DNA of 64,000 nt, taken from CALFUK01 sp964450495 (lineage in GTDB: Bacteria > Bacteroidota > Bacteroidia > Chitinophagales > Saprospiraceae). The position numbers and the translations under genes are program-made. Under the pieces are notes generated by a model. It was not told the DNA's origin. It did not search any database and saw only the letters and a list, made by a program, of their open reading frames with translations. Below are positions 52,615 through 60,860 of the stretch, piece after piece. Where the stretch lies: positions 7,869 through 71,868 of the forward strand of contig CAYVFU010000011.1 of NCBI GenBank assembly GCA_964450495.1, read 5' to 3'. The stretch's first letter is position 1; the number at the start of each line of letters is the position of its first letter.

Positions 52615-55600
52615 TACTGCTTGATTTCTGTTTATGTGTGGCGTTTAAAAAATATAGCCCTGGTTCAAGTTCTATGTCTATTCTAACATGTTGTATCTCC
52701 CCTATTCCAATCATCTCTTCACTGTACAATTTTTCGCCAGTCAAACTATACAATTCGATTTTCACAACTTCATCAACTGCTGAAGAAACATCAAATTCTA
52801 ATTCTGAATTCACAGGATTTGGATATACATGGATGAACAAGGATTCTAAATCTTCATTTACAGGAACTAATTCAACGGCATATTCTATTGCTTTCATACC
52901 AACATATAGCTCAGAATCCAATTGCGTATTAGACAGCTTTAACAAATCACTCAGCTTACCATTAGTCAACACTTCAAATTCAATTTCTAGTAGATCATTG
53001 TTTGTATCCTTTTGTTCAAATGCGCTTAGGACTAATTTATCATTTTTTAAAATTACATTCTGGTAAGACAGATTAAAGTAGTTTGAATTCACATCATTAA
53101 TAGAAAGATGTGCAAGATCAAATTCCAGTTGCATTCCAGTAAAGCTCAGATGCCCATCAGCTTTAAAAACAACAGTGAGTTTCTCCCCTTTCACAACCGT
53201 TTTATCCATATACTTAAGAGAGAGTGTTGATCTAATTTCTGATTCGTGTAAATTATTAATTGAAGCAGAATAGTTGACATCACCTATTTTATAAGCCACT
53301 ATATCTTCTTCAATTGAATTTAACAAGTTAGAGTACTCAAATGTATTCAAAGAGGGCCATGGCAGCAGTGTGGTATTTTCTAATTCATCTGCCGTAATAA
53401 ATCTCCACACATCATTTGTAGGTAAGGTATCTGAAAATCCAATAATAACATTCTGTAATAAAACCAAATCTGCAGCGCTTAAAGCCTCATCATTATTGGC
53501 ATCTGAAGCAAGCACTTGTATCTGGTTTTCAAATACTTGTAAACCTATAATATGATTCCTCAACCTAACCAAGTCAGCTGTAGATAATCCGTTTGTCACA
53601 GAATCATTAATATCAAGATTCAGTGAATAGTCCACACGGCTATCTAACGGATCAAAATCAAAACGACCTGAATCATCACTCAACTGTTGTATTGGAAACT
53701 CTGATAACGGTGCATTCAACGTCAAGAGAACATTACTTAGTGGAACACCAACTGGGTTAGAGACATTTCCTGAAATAGAAAGGCTTCCTTGATCACAAAC
53801 AGGATCATCTCTCACTGTTACAGTGAACTCACATTCAGATTCGTTACCACAAATATCCGTAGCAAAAAATCGTAGTTCAGTTACGCCAATTGGAAAGTCG
53901 GAACCGCTTGTCAGAACTTCCTCTGTAGGATCAAAGTCTTGTCTAATCCGAATGTCTCCATTGCAATCTTCTGCCATTGGAATATCAAATAAAAAATTCG
54001 CAGTACAGTCAGAATTAGTAACATCTAAAACAACATCAACAGGACAATTCAAAAAAACAGGTGCGAGGTCATCTGTATTGATTGTCAACAAGCTTGAAGC
54101 AGTGCTTACTCCACCACAAGTATCCCTCAATACCCATATCACTTGCTGCGAAGAACCACAGATATCAACCATTTCTGGATCAAAATTATTGAACACTGTA
54201 AAACTATCGCACAACAAGTCCAGTGTGTAAGCTTCAAGCCACAATGGAATCAAAGAATCAATTGGTTCTCCACACCTCAATCTAAGATCTGGTGGTGGTT
54301 GAATGGTTGATCTTTCTATTCTGATAAGGTTTAATGTGTCTAAAACTATTGTTTCATTTCCGCAAGCATCTGAAGCCATGATATTTACTTGAAATAAGTT
54401 TTCTCCTATTTCACAGTCCAAAAATTCAATGTCCACGCTTGATTGTGCTGTAAAAGCACTACAACTGTCTGCGACAACTATATCTGCCAATAGGCTCTCA
54501 ATGGCAGCTTCCAAATTTGTAACATCACAATCTAAGACCAAACTATCTGGAACAAAGACTTCTGGAGGTGTTGTATCCTCAATCAATAATCGAGCTCTTG
54601 CGGTATTACTTGTATTTCCACATCGATCCACTGCGGTAAAAGCAACATCATAAAAGCCAACATTAGGTGAACAACTACCATCCATTGTTTGAAAAGTCGT
54701 AGACGTGGGATCAAAAGACCAGCTCACATCAGATTCACAATTATTGGTGACATGAGTATCATTAAAGCCTCCATCTCGAGCTAACCATTCCAAAAATAAT
54801 TCTTGATTTCGGACTACCCCTTGACACTCAATAATTTCATCTGGCAATCGGGCTATATTGATTTGAGGCCCAATATCATCTGTTATATTTATCCTCCCTA
54901 TACACGCAGATTCATTTCCAGATGCATCTGAAGAAATAACCAATAGCTCAATTTGTTCATCCGAACCGCAAGTACCAAGTGTATCTAAGACTACTGATCT
55001 GATACTAGGATTTGGATCACAATTATCATTGGCTATTGCCAAACCTAGCCATTCTGATAAATTTTCTTGATTAACAGCTTGATCACATGAAAAATTAGCA
55101 GCACTTGGACAAATAAGCGTTGGGTTAGCACAGTCTTCTACAATAAGATTAAAACAACATATTGCTGAGCCTGATGGATCATCTATAGTATAGCATATCT
55201 CCGATTCGCCCAACGGAAAAGTAAATCCTGTCGCGTCTCCGTCTTCATCTTCCAGAGAACTAGATGTTATTCCTTGACCAGAAGGAAGAGTTATTCTATA
55301 AGTGACCACCGCTGTTTCGGAACAATCCAAAAACGATGTCCCAGGCCTTATTAATTCGCTATCACTTGAATCCCAGCCACAATCATCTACATTAGAACAT
55401 ATGCGAATCGACTCATCACTTGGACAAAATAAGTTAATCAAAGACGCCGACTGGATCACAATTATGTCAAATCGACAAGTGTCTTGATTATTGCATTCAT
55501 CAGTAGCTGTAAATATCAATTCTGAATCTCCTATTGGTAATTGGTCGCCAGATCGGACTATTACTCCTTGTGCATTAGGAATTTGTTGTACGTCCATTTC

Positions 55601-56050
55601 TCCAAAGCAATTCCTAGCATATGGTGTTGGAAAGACGACTTCGTCTCCACAATCAGTACTTGTAAAAACAGACATTTGACTAGGGCAAACAGTAAATCCA
55701 AATTCTACTAAATCAGTATCTATTGACAAAATTGCTCCTGCAGAATCAATACCACCGCACTCATCTGTAACAATCCATTTTACGAATTGAGGATCTCCAC
55801 ATAAATCTGGTAAGGTGCCGTCATAATCATTGGTAACACGAATACTTCCTGGACAATCAGTTGTGACACTATAATCATTTAACCAGCTTGTAACTATAGT
55901 GAAATCAAGATTCAAACAGTTTAGATCAAGGTTATTTGGAGCGTCAATCTGTAGAGAACTTTGGGTATGAACTGTACCAAGACAAAGCAATAAAAAAGCA
56001 TTAAAGAAAATGCCTCTATACAAGTAGTTGATTATGATATTGCTACACAT
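52595..56050 (-). CDS. Giant secreted protein with HYR, dockerin-like and T9SS sorting domains
   Basis: The 1151-residue protein starts at ATG 56050 with a signal peptide (IFFNAFLLLCLGTVHTQ). The first 750 residues are Cys-rich immunoglobulin-like/HYR modules with repeated patterns such as ATDECNNQDTCRFDI, DRCGNTSNTARARLL and ATDICGNESECEFTV. Next come a regulatory-like domain (NVSNPVGVPLSNVLLTLNA), a dockerin-like pair (TADLVRLRNHIIG and SDANNDEALSAADLVLLQN), and a beta domain resembling cohesin (VVKGEKLTVVFKADGHLSF, TGMQLEFDLAHLSI). The C-terminus (VYPNPVNSELEF, PGLYFLNATHKQKS) is a T9SS type A sorting domain. It is probably a surface adhesin. The last 20 bases overlap the convergent gene. 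Confidence 0.9.
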   Translation of the reverse strand: MCSNIIINYLYRGIFFNAFLLLCLGTVHTQSSLQIDAPNNLDLNCLNLDFTIVTSWLNDYSVTTDCPGSIRVTNDYDGTLPDLCGDPQFVKWIVTDECGGIDSAGAILSIDTDLVEFGFTVCPSQMSVFTSTDCGDEVVFPTPYARNCFGEMDVQQIPNAQGVIVRSGDQLPIGDSELIFTATDECNNQDTCRFDIIVIQSASLINLFCPSDESIRICSNVDDCGWDSSDSELIRPGTSFLDCSETAVVTYRITLPSGQGITSSSLEDEDGDATGFTFPLGESEICYTIDDPSGSAICCFNLIVEDCANPTLICPSAANFSCDQAVNQENLSEWLGLAIANDNCDPNPSIRSVVLDTLGTCGSDEQIELLVISSDASGNESACIGRINITDDIGPQINIARLPDEIIECQGVVRNQELFLEWLARDGGFNDTHVTNNCESDVSWSFDPTSTTFQTMDGSCSPNVGFYDVAFTAVDRCGNTSNTARARLLIEDTTPPEVFVPDSLVLDCDVTNLEAAIESLLADIVVADSCSAFTAQSSVDIEFLDCEIGENLFQVNIMASDACGNETIVLDTLNLIRIERSTIQPPPDLRLRCGEPIDSLIPLWLEAYTLDLLCDSFTVFNNFDPEMVDICGSSQQVIWVLRDTCGGVSTASSLLTINTDDLAPVFLNCPVDVVLDVTNSDCTANFLFDIPMAEDCNGDIRIRQDFDPTEEVLTSGSDFPIGVTELRFFATDICGNESECEFTVTVRDDPVCDQGSLSISGNVSNPVGVPLSNVLLTLNAPLSEFPIQQLSDDSGRFDFDPLDSRVDYSLNLDINDSVTNGLSTADLVRLRNHIIGLQVFENQIQVLASDANNDEALSAADLVLLQNVIIGFSDTLPTNDVWRFITADELENTTLLPWPSLNTFEYSNLLNSIEEDIVAYKIGDVNYSASINNLHESEIRSTLSLKYMDKTVVKGEKLTVVFKADGHLSFTGMQLEFDLAHLSINDVNSNYFNLSYQNVILKNDKLVLSAFEQKDTNNDLLEIEFEVLTNGKLSDLLKLSNTQLDSELYVGMKAIEYAVELVPVNEDLESLFIHVYPNPVNSELEFDVSSAVDEVVKIELYSLTGEKLYSEEMIGIGEIQHVRIDIELEPGLYFLNATHKQKSSSIKVVVL

Positions 56051-56273
56051 ATGCTCTCTGAATAATGTTATAAGCACAAGAAAATCAAGCACTTATCTAC
56101 ATCTATTACAAATTAAATATAGTTAATCTGATCATTATAATCAGCATTAATCCCATAGATGAGGCAAAATGTCTGCTCAGTTATTCTTTGAATATTAAGT
56201 TATTGAGCTTCTTGAAAGCTGTATCTAGGTGTAATAATAGGCATACAATTGGATAGTGTTGACGCACACTTTG

Positions 56274-56849
56274 CTATCGAGCGGGTTTCACATGTGACCA
56301 GTTTTCTCCTTTTTCTATCCTCTTGATCTGTGTTAATGTAATTCCAAATCGTTTGGCAATCATGGTTCTCCTCGTTTTCCCAGTTTCCAGTTGCTTTTTG
56401 ATTATGGCAACTTTAGCTTCAGTCAGTTTATAGTTGCCAACTCCTCTTACATGTTCCTTCTTGTTGTAACCAAAGGCTTTTGCGCGCTTCTTATTGTGTT
56501 GTTTTCTTTCTTCTTCTGTGACCCATTTAAGATTAGTAATGCGGTTATTACTCCTATTCATATCGACATGAATCACGTGAGAATGATCATTAGAAGGTTT
56601 AGGAATAAAATATTCTGCGATCACTTTATGTGGATATACTGATTCGCAGCCTTCATTTAATCTGTAGGTAATTTTTGGAAAGCCAGTTTTAAGCATAGTT
56701 GCCTTCATAAGGCTTTCTTTCCCACTAACCTTATCAACTGATTTTGTCCGTCCTAAATTGGATATGTAATATTTTTTTCCTTTTGTTGTCCCTTTAAATT
56801 CAATTTGTTGCCATACTTCGCCTCGGATATCTGCTATCTTTAACCCCAT
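56274..56849 (-). CDS. NUMOD4/HNH endonuclease-like protein with C-terminal HTH
   Basis: The 191-residue protein starts EVWQQIEFKGTTKGKKYYIS (NUMOD4-type DNA-binding motif), then an HNH_3-like nuclease core: YPHKVIAEYFIPKP, HVIHVDMNRSNNRITNLKWV, which carries the three HNH positions. A Lys/Arg-rich segment and a helix-turn-helix (KTRRTMIAKRFGITLTQIKR) follow. Such proteins are homing endonucleases, phage nucleases or free-standing HNH genes. No intron or intein is seen in neighbours, so it stands alone between a T9SS gene and the isc operon. Cutting activity is inferred. Confidence 0.78.
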   Translation of the reverse strand: MGLKIADIRGEVWQQIEFKGTTKGKKYYISNLGRTKSVDKVSGKESLMKATMLKTGFPKITYRLNEGCESVYPHKVIAEYFIPKPSNDHSHVIHVDMNRSNNRITNLKWVTEEERKQHNKKRAKAFGYNKKEHVRGVGNYKLTEAKVAIIKKQLETGKTRRTMIAKRFGITLTQIKRIEKGENWSHVKPAR

Positions 56850-56989
56850 TTGAAATTTTTAAAGTTTAAGGTGTAATTTGAGTTTTCTAGTCATTTTTTT
56901 GTGAATGTATAAAATATGTCGTCATTCATATGAACGCTTTTTGAAAAATTCACAAATAATCTTTGATGAAATCTATGGTGAAAAATTGT

Positions 56990-57017
56990 AGGGTTATTAT
57001 GTTGTATGCATAACCCT
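56990..57017 (-). terminator. Terminator-like hairpin after the isc operon
   Basis: AGGGTTAT (56990-56997) and ATAACCCT (57010-57017) form a perfect 8-bp stem. On the minus strand it follows the iscA stop by 69 bases and is followed by ACAATTTTT; on the plus strand by AAATAATTTTTT. It may act in both directions. The rest of 56850-57086 holds only AT-rich DNA and a short palindrome TACAATTGTA. Confidence 0.6.
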
Positions 57018-57086
57018 AAATAATTTTTTGAACTCATTTTAAGTGCTTACAATTGTAGAGCTTAGTACAAGCTTGAGATGTCTAGT

Positions 57087-57413
57087 TTATACTGAGAAAC
57101 TCTCTCCACAGCCGCATGTTCTACTAGCATTTGGGTTATTAAATGAAAAACCTGTTCCATTTAAACCACCGCTGAATTCTAAAGTTGTGTTACACAGATA
57201 AAGGAAGCTTTTCAAGTCTGTGACTACTTTAACTCCATTATCTTCAAAAATCTGATCGTTCTCTCTCTCTTCATTATCAAAATCCATCGTATAACTGAGA
57301 CCAGAGCATCCACCACTGGTTACAGATACTCTAACAAAATGCTGAGGAGAAAGACTTTCTTTCTCCCACAGCTCTAATATTTTATTTTTTGCGCTATCAG
57401 CTACAAATACCAT
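57087..57413 (-). CDS. iscA: A-type Fe-S cluster carrier
   Basis: The 108-residue protein has the three conserved cysteines of IscA/SufA/ErpA: SVTSGGCSGLSYTMDF and the C-terminal TCGCGESF. These proteins carry Fe-S clusters from IscU to target enzymes. It is third in the leftward iscS-iscU-iscA unit, 5 bases after iscU. SufA or ErpA would look alike; the neighbours favour IscA. Confidence 0.93.
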   Translation of the reverse strand: MVFVADSAKNKILELWEKESLSPQHFVRVSVTSGGCSGLSYTMDFDNEERENDQIFEDNGVKVVTDLKSFLYLCNTTLEFSGGLNGTGFSFNNPNASRTCGCGESFSV

Positions 57414-57418
57414 AACAA

Positions 57419-57835
57419 CTAATGTGTTTCAACAGCTGTAGATTCTGTTGGTATATTATTTTTTTTCTTGTAGTCTGAGATAGCACTCTTTATGGCATCT
57501 TCAGCTAAAACTGAGCAATGTATCTTTACCGGAGGTAAAGCTAATTCCTCAACAATATCCATATTATCTATACTAAGTGCTTCATCAATACTTTTACCTT
57601 TTAACCACTCTGTAGCTAATGATGATGAAGCGATTGCTGATCCACATCCAAAGGTCTTGAACTTTGCATCTTTTATAACATTACTCTCTTCATCAACTTC
57701 TATTTGAAGCCTCATAACATCTCCACACTCAGGTGCGCCAACTAGACCAGTCCCTACATTCTGTTTGCTTTTATCTAGGGTACCAACATTTTTTGGATGC
57801 TGAAAATGATCTAAAACTTTTTTAGAATAAGCCAT
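57419..57835 (-). CDS. iscU: Fe-S cluster scaffold protein
   Basis: IscU is the scaffold on which Fe-S clusters are built. The 138-residue protein has its three Cys: GAPECGDVMRL, KTFGCGSAIASSSLATEW and PVKIHCSVLAEDAI, plus the LPPVK motif (LALPPVKIHC) that binds the HscA chaperone. It starts 31 bases downstream of the iscS stop. Confidence 0.96.
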   Translation of the reverse strand: MAYSKKVLDHFQHPKNVGTLDKSKQNVGTGLVGAPECGDVMRLQIEVDEESNVIKDAKFKTFGCGSAIASSSLATEWLKGKSIDEALSIDNMDIVEELALPPVKIHCSVLAEDAIKSAISDYKKKNNIPTESTAVETH

Positions 57836-57866
57836 ATATTTTATTTTAAATTTTTATCAAATATGT

Positions 57867-59087
57867 TTAATGAGCCGACCATTCAACGGCATCTAAATCT
57901 ACTCCTTCTTTGTACATCTCCCAAATTGGACTTAAATCCCTCATGTGTGTTACACCTTTGGTTAAAGCCTCCACTGCATAATCTACATCTTCTTCATTGT
58001 TAAATCTACCTAAGCTAAATCTAATGGAAGAATGTGCTAAGTCATCTCCTAAACCTAACGCCATAAGAACGTATGATGGTTCCAATGAAGCTGAAGTACA
58101 TGCAGAACCAGAAGATACAGCTATATTCTGATTAAAGGTCATCATTAGACCTTCTCCTTCTACATGTTTAAAAGACAAATTAGTGACATGAGGCATTCTA
58201 TGATCAACTGATCCATTGATGTATACCTCCTCAAGATTATTCATCAACCCCGTTTGCAGCTTATCTCTCAAAACTGAAAGACGAGCAGCATCTTCGTGCA
58301 TTTCATTTTTTGCAATTTCGGCAGCTTTACCAAAACCAACAATACCTGGCACATTGAGCGTACCTGATCGCATCCCTCTTTCATGACCACCGCCATCTAA
58401 TTGGGCAGTGACTTTTACTCTTGGATTTTTTCTATTTACGTATAGAGCTCCTACTCCTTTAGGACCATACATTTTGTGTGAAGTAAATGCCATTAAATGC
58501 ACTCCAACTTCTTTTGGATCTACAGGAATTTTGCCAACTGCTTGAGTAGCATCACTCATAAACAGTATACCTTTCTCTGCACATATGTCTCCAATCTCTT
58601 TCATTGGCTGGATAACACCTGTTTCATTGTTAGCCCACATGATCGAAATTAAAATTGTCTTATCTGTAATTGCCTCACGTAACTTATCGAGATCGAGAAT
58701 ACCATCTCGCTCAACTTTTAAATATGTGACATTACCACCCATTTTCTCGATCTTCTTACACGTATCAAGAACTGCTTTGTGCTCCGTTTCTAAGGTAATA
58801 ATGTGATCACCTTTTCTTCTGTACATTTCGAAAGCACCTTTCAATGCAAGGTTATCTCCTTCAGTCGCACCAGAAGTAAATATTATTTCACGAGGATCAG
58901 CATTTATCAAATTTGCTATTTGTTCCCTCCCATAGTCAACAGCTTCTTCTGCTTTCCATCCAAATGGATGACTTCTAGACGCTGCATTTCCTGGTATTTC
59001 ATAGAAATATGGAACCATCGTATCCACCACCCTAGGGTCTACTGGGGTAGTCGAATTATTATCTAAGTAAATTTGCCTTACGCTCAT
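57867..59087 (-). CDS. iscS: Cysteine desulfurase
   Basis: IscS takes sulfur from cysteine with PLP and gives it to IscU. The 406-residue protein starts IYLDNNSTTPVDPRV and has TSGATEGDNLALKGAF, ETEHKAVLDTC, the PLP Lys in MAFTSHKMYGPKGVGAL and the active-site Cys loop AVSSGSACTSASLEPSYV. Length and motifs fit the group I (IscS) type. First gene of the iscS-iscU-iscA unit; hscAB and fdx are not in the window. A minus-strand TATATTTA about 45 bases upstream resembles a -7 element. Confidence 0.96.
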   Translation of the reverse strand: MSVRQIYLDNNSTTPVDPRVVDTMVPYFYEIPGNAASRSHPFGWKAEEAVDYGREQIANLINADPREIIFTSGATEGDNLALKGAFEMYRRKGDHIITLETEHKAVLDTCKKIEKMGGNVTYLKVERDGILDLDKLREAITDKTILISIMWANNETGVIQPMKEIGDICAEKGILFMSDATQAVGKIPVDPKEVGVHLMAFTSHKMYGPKGVGALYVNRKNPRVKVTAQLDGGGHERGMRSGTLNVPGIVGFGKAAEIAKNEMHEDAARLSVLRDKLQTGLMNNLEEVYINGSVDHRMPHVTNLSFKHVEGEGLMMTFNQNIAVSSGSACTSASLEPSYVLMALGLGDDLAHSSIRFSLGRFNNEEDVDYAVEALTKGVTHMRDLSPIWEMYKEGVDLDAVEWSAH

Positions 59088-59260
59088 TAAATGAGTTTTA
59101 ATTTATTTTTGTGAATTTAGACGTAAATATAACGTATTCGAATGAAAATGGTTCTTAGAAGTATGGTTCTAAATTTCTAACTAAGAAAATATACTATTCT
59201 TCATTGTTTAGGAAGATATGCAAACAAAAGAAAACAATCTTTTTTTTTCGGACTAAAAGG

Positions 59261-59317
59261 GGCCAGCAAAGGAGAGAAAGTCAATAATTTACGTTACGTA
59301 AAATACCTCTGCTGGCC
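59261..59317. terminator. Long inverted repeat, possible bidirectional terminator
   Basis: GGCCAGCA (59261-59268) and TGCTGGCC (59310-59317) form a perfect 8-bp stem. The 41-base loop contains a second hairpin, TTTACG/CGTAAA (59288-59300). T-rich tracts flank both sides (59229-59238 and after 59318). It lies between the leftward lipoprotein gene and the iscS promoter region, which otherwise shows nothing. Confidence 0.5.
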
Positions 59318-59323
59318 TTTATT

Positions 59324-59704
59324 TTACCGTTCAGCGACTAAGCTGAAATCATATGTATCGCCAAAAATATACATAGTATAATCAAGTTGAATTGAGCCAA
59401 ATGAATAGAATCCACTACCAACAATTGAAACATCTTGATCCAAAAATTGATCATCAATACTAAGCTCCTTTACGTCGCAATCTACACAATCGACATCCAC
59501 GATAGCCAAATCAATGATTTCACCATCAAAAGGGGCTTCTATTCGTAGGTCATCTCCCCTATCTAGAGAAATAACGACATCAAAAAATTGATTATCACCG
59601 ACGAGTTTACCATCATAAATTCCTACCATCTCAGTCAAGTGATCGTTGTACTCTTCACAAGAGATAAATAGAAGAAGACTTAGTATGAATAATGATATTC
59701 TCAT
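59324..59704 (-). CDS. Hypothetical lipoprotein
   Basis: The 126-residue protein starts at ATG 59704 with a lipoprotein signal peptide (MRISLFILSLLLFISC). The mature part is short, beta-rich and acidic, with VDCVDCDVKEL (two Cys) and TYDFSLVAER at the end. I do not recognise a family. The open frame extends 33 codons further upstream, but those residues do not look coding. Divergent from meaB. Confidence 0.6.
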   Translation of the reverse strand: MRISLFILSLLLFISCEEYNDHLTEMVGIYDGKLVGDNQFFDVVISLDRGDDLRIEAPFDGEIIDLAIVDVDCVDCDVKELSIDDQFLDQDVSIVGSGFYSFGSIQLDYTMYIFGDTYDFSLVAER

Positions 59705-59900
59705 TGTGTTATTTTCGGTTAATTTATATGATGTTTCTGCGTAATGCGAATGGAATCTTGACCATAACCTGATTTTAGCAAGTGTTAACAAAATCAAGGT
59801 CATATTAACAGATAAATCCTATAAAATGGGTCTATTTTAAGGAACGTTAATAAAAGCTTAAAAGGCAAATCGTAGTATATTTACGAAAATATCCATCTCA

Positions 59901-60860
59901 TTGACAGTAAAAGAAATCATAAATGGTATACATGAAGGTAATCGATTTGCGCTCGCAAAAGGATTAACAATTATTGAAAGTACACATCCTGATGATAGAC
60001 AAAAATCGTCCGATATTTTTAACGCTTGTTGGCAAAAGAGAGATGATACAAAACGAATCGGAATAACAGGTTCTCCAGGTGTAGGTAAAAGTACCTTTAT
60101 TGATAATTTTGGAAGTTACTTAATAGACAAAGGACATAAAGTGGCAGTGCTTGCGACTGATCCAAGTAGCAGCATACATAGTGGGAGTATTCTAGGAGAT
60201 AAAACAAGAATGAACAAATTATCCAACTTACCAGATGCATTCGTAAGACCAAGTCCAAATAGCAATAAAATGGGCGGCATACAGGAACGCACTTTTGAAT
60301 CTATAATCCTTTGTGAGTCTGCAGGTTATGATACAGTCATTATAGAAACTGTAGGTGTAGGTCAATCTGAATTTTCTGTCAGTGATGTAGTGGATTGTTT
60401 AGTCCTTCTACTACTCCCAAATGGTGGAGACGAACTTCAAGGGATCAAAAAAGGAATTATGGAGGTGGCAGATTTATTTATTTTACACAAATCAGATAGT
60501 GTGTCATCTAACCAACTTTCAGAAGCACAGAAAAGCCTATCGAATGCTTTACATCTGGTCAATAATAAAACTATAAAATGGGATGACATTATTTCTCAGG
60601 TTTCAAGTATAAAAGAAGAAGGTATTGGTGACTTTTTCAGTAATATTGAAAATTATTTTAGATTAATCAAAATTAATAATTCATACACTCTAAATAGACA
60701 AAATCAAACATCATTATACATAGAAAAACTTGTGGAGCAATTGATTCTTCACCACTACAAAACGCTAATAACTAAAAGTGCATATTGGACTTCTTCAGAC
60801 TCTGATGCATCACCGAATGAGCAAGCAAAATTTCTTTTCGAAAACTTACTAAACAAATAA
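59901..60860 (+). CDS. meaB: Methylmalonyl-CoA mutase-associated GTPase
   Basis: MeaB loads and protects the cobalamin cofactor of methylmalonyl-CoA mutase. The 319-residue protein has GITGSPGVGKSTFIDNFG (Walker A), VLATDPSSSIHSGSILGDK, DTVIIETVGVGQSEFSV (Walker B/switch) and FILHKSDSV (G4-like). Start is TTG at 59901. A P-loop kinase of the ArgK group would look the same. Its stop overlaps the next gene's apparent ATA start as ATAA. The mutase itself is not in the window. Confidence 0.93.
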   Translation: MTVKEIINGIHEGNRFALAKGLTIIESTHPDDRQKSSDIFNACWQKRDDTKRIGITGSPGVGKSTFIDNFGSYLIDKGHKVAVLATDPSSSIHSGSILGDKTRMNKLSNLPDAFVRPSPNSNKMGGIQERTFESIILCESAGYDTVIIETVGVGQSEFSVSDVVDCLVLLLLPNGGDELQGIKKGIMEVADLFILHKSDSVSSNQLSEAQKSLSNALHLVNNKTIKWDDIISQVSSIKEEGIGDFFSNIENYFRLIKINNSYTLNRQNQTSLYIEKLVEQLILHHYKTLITKSAYWTSSDSDASPNEQAKFLFENLLNK

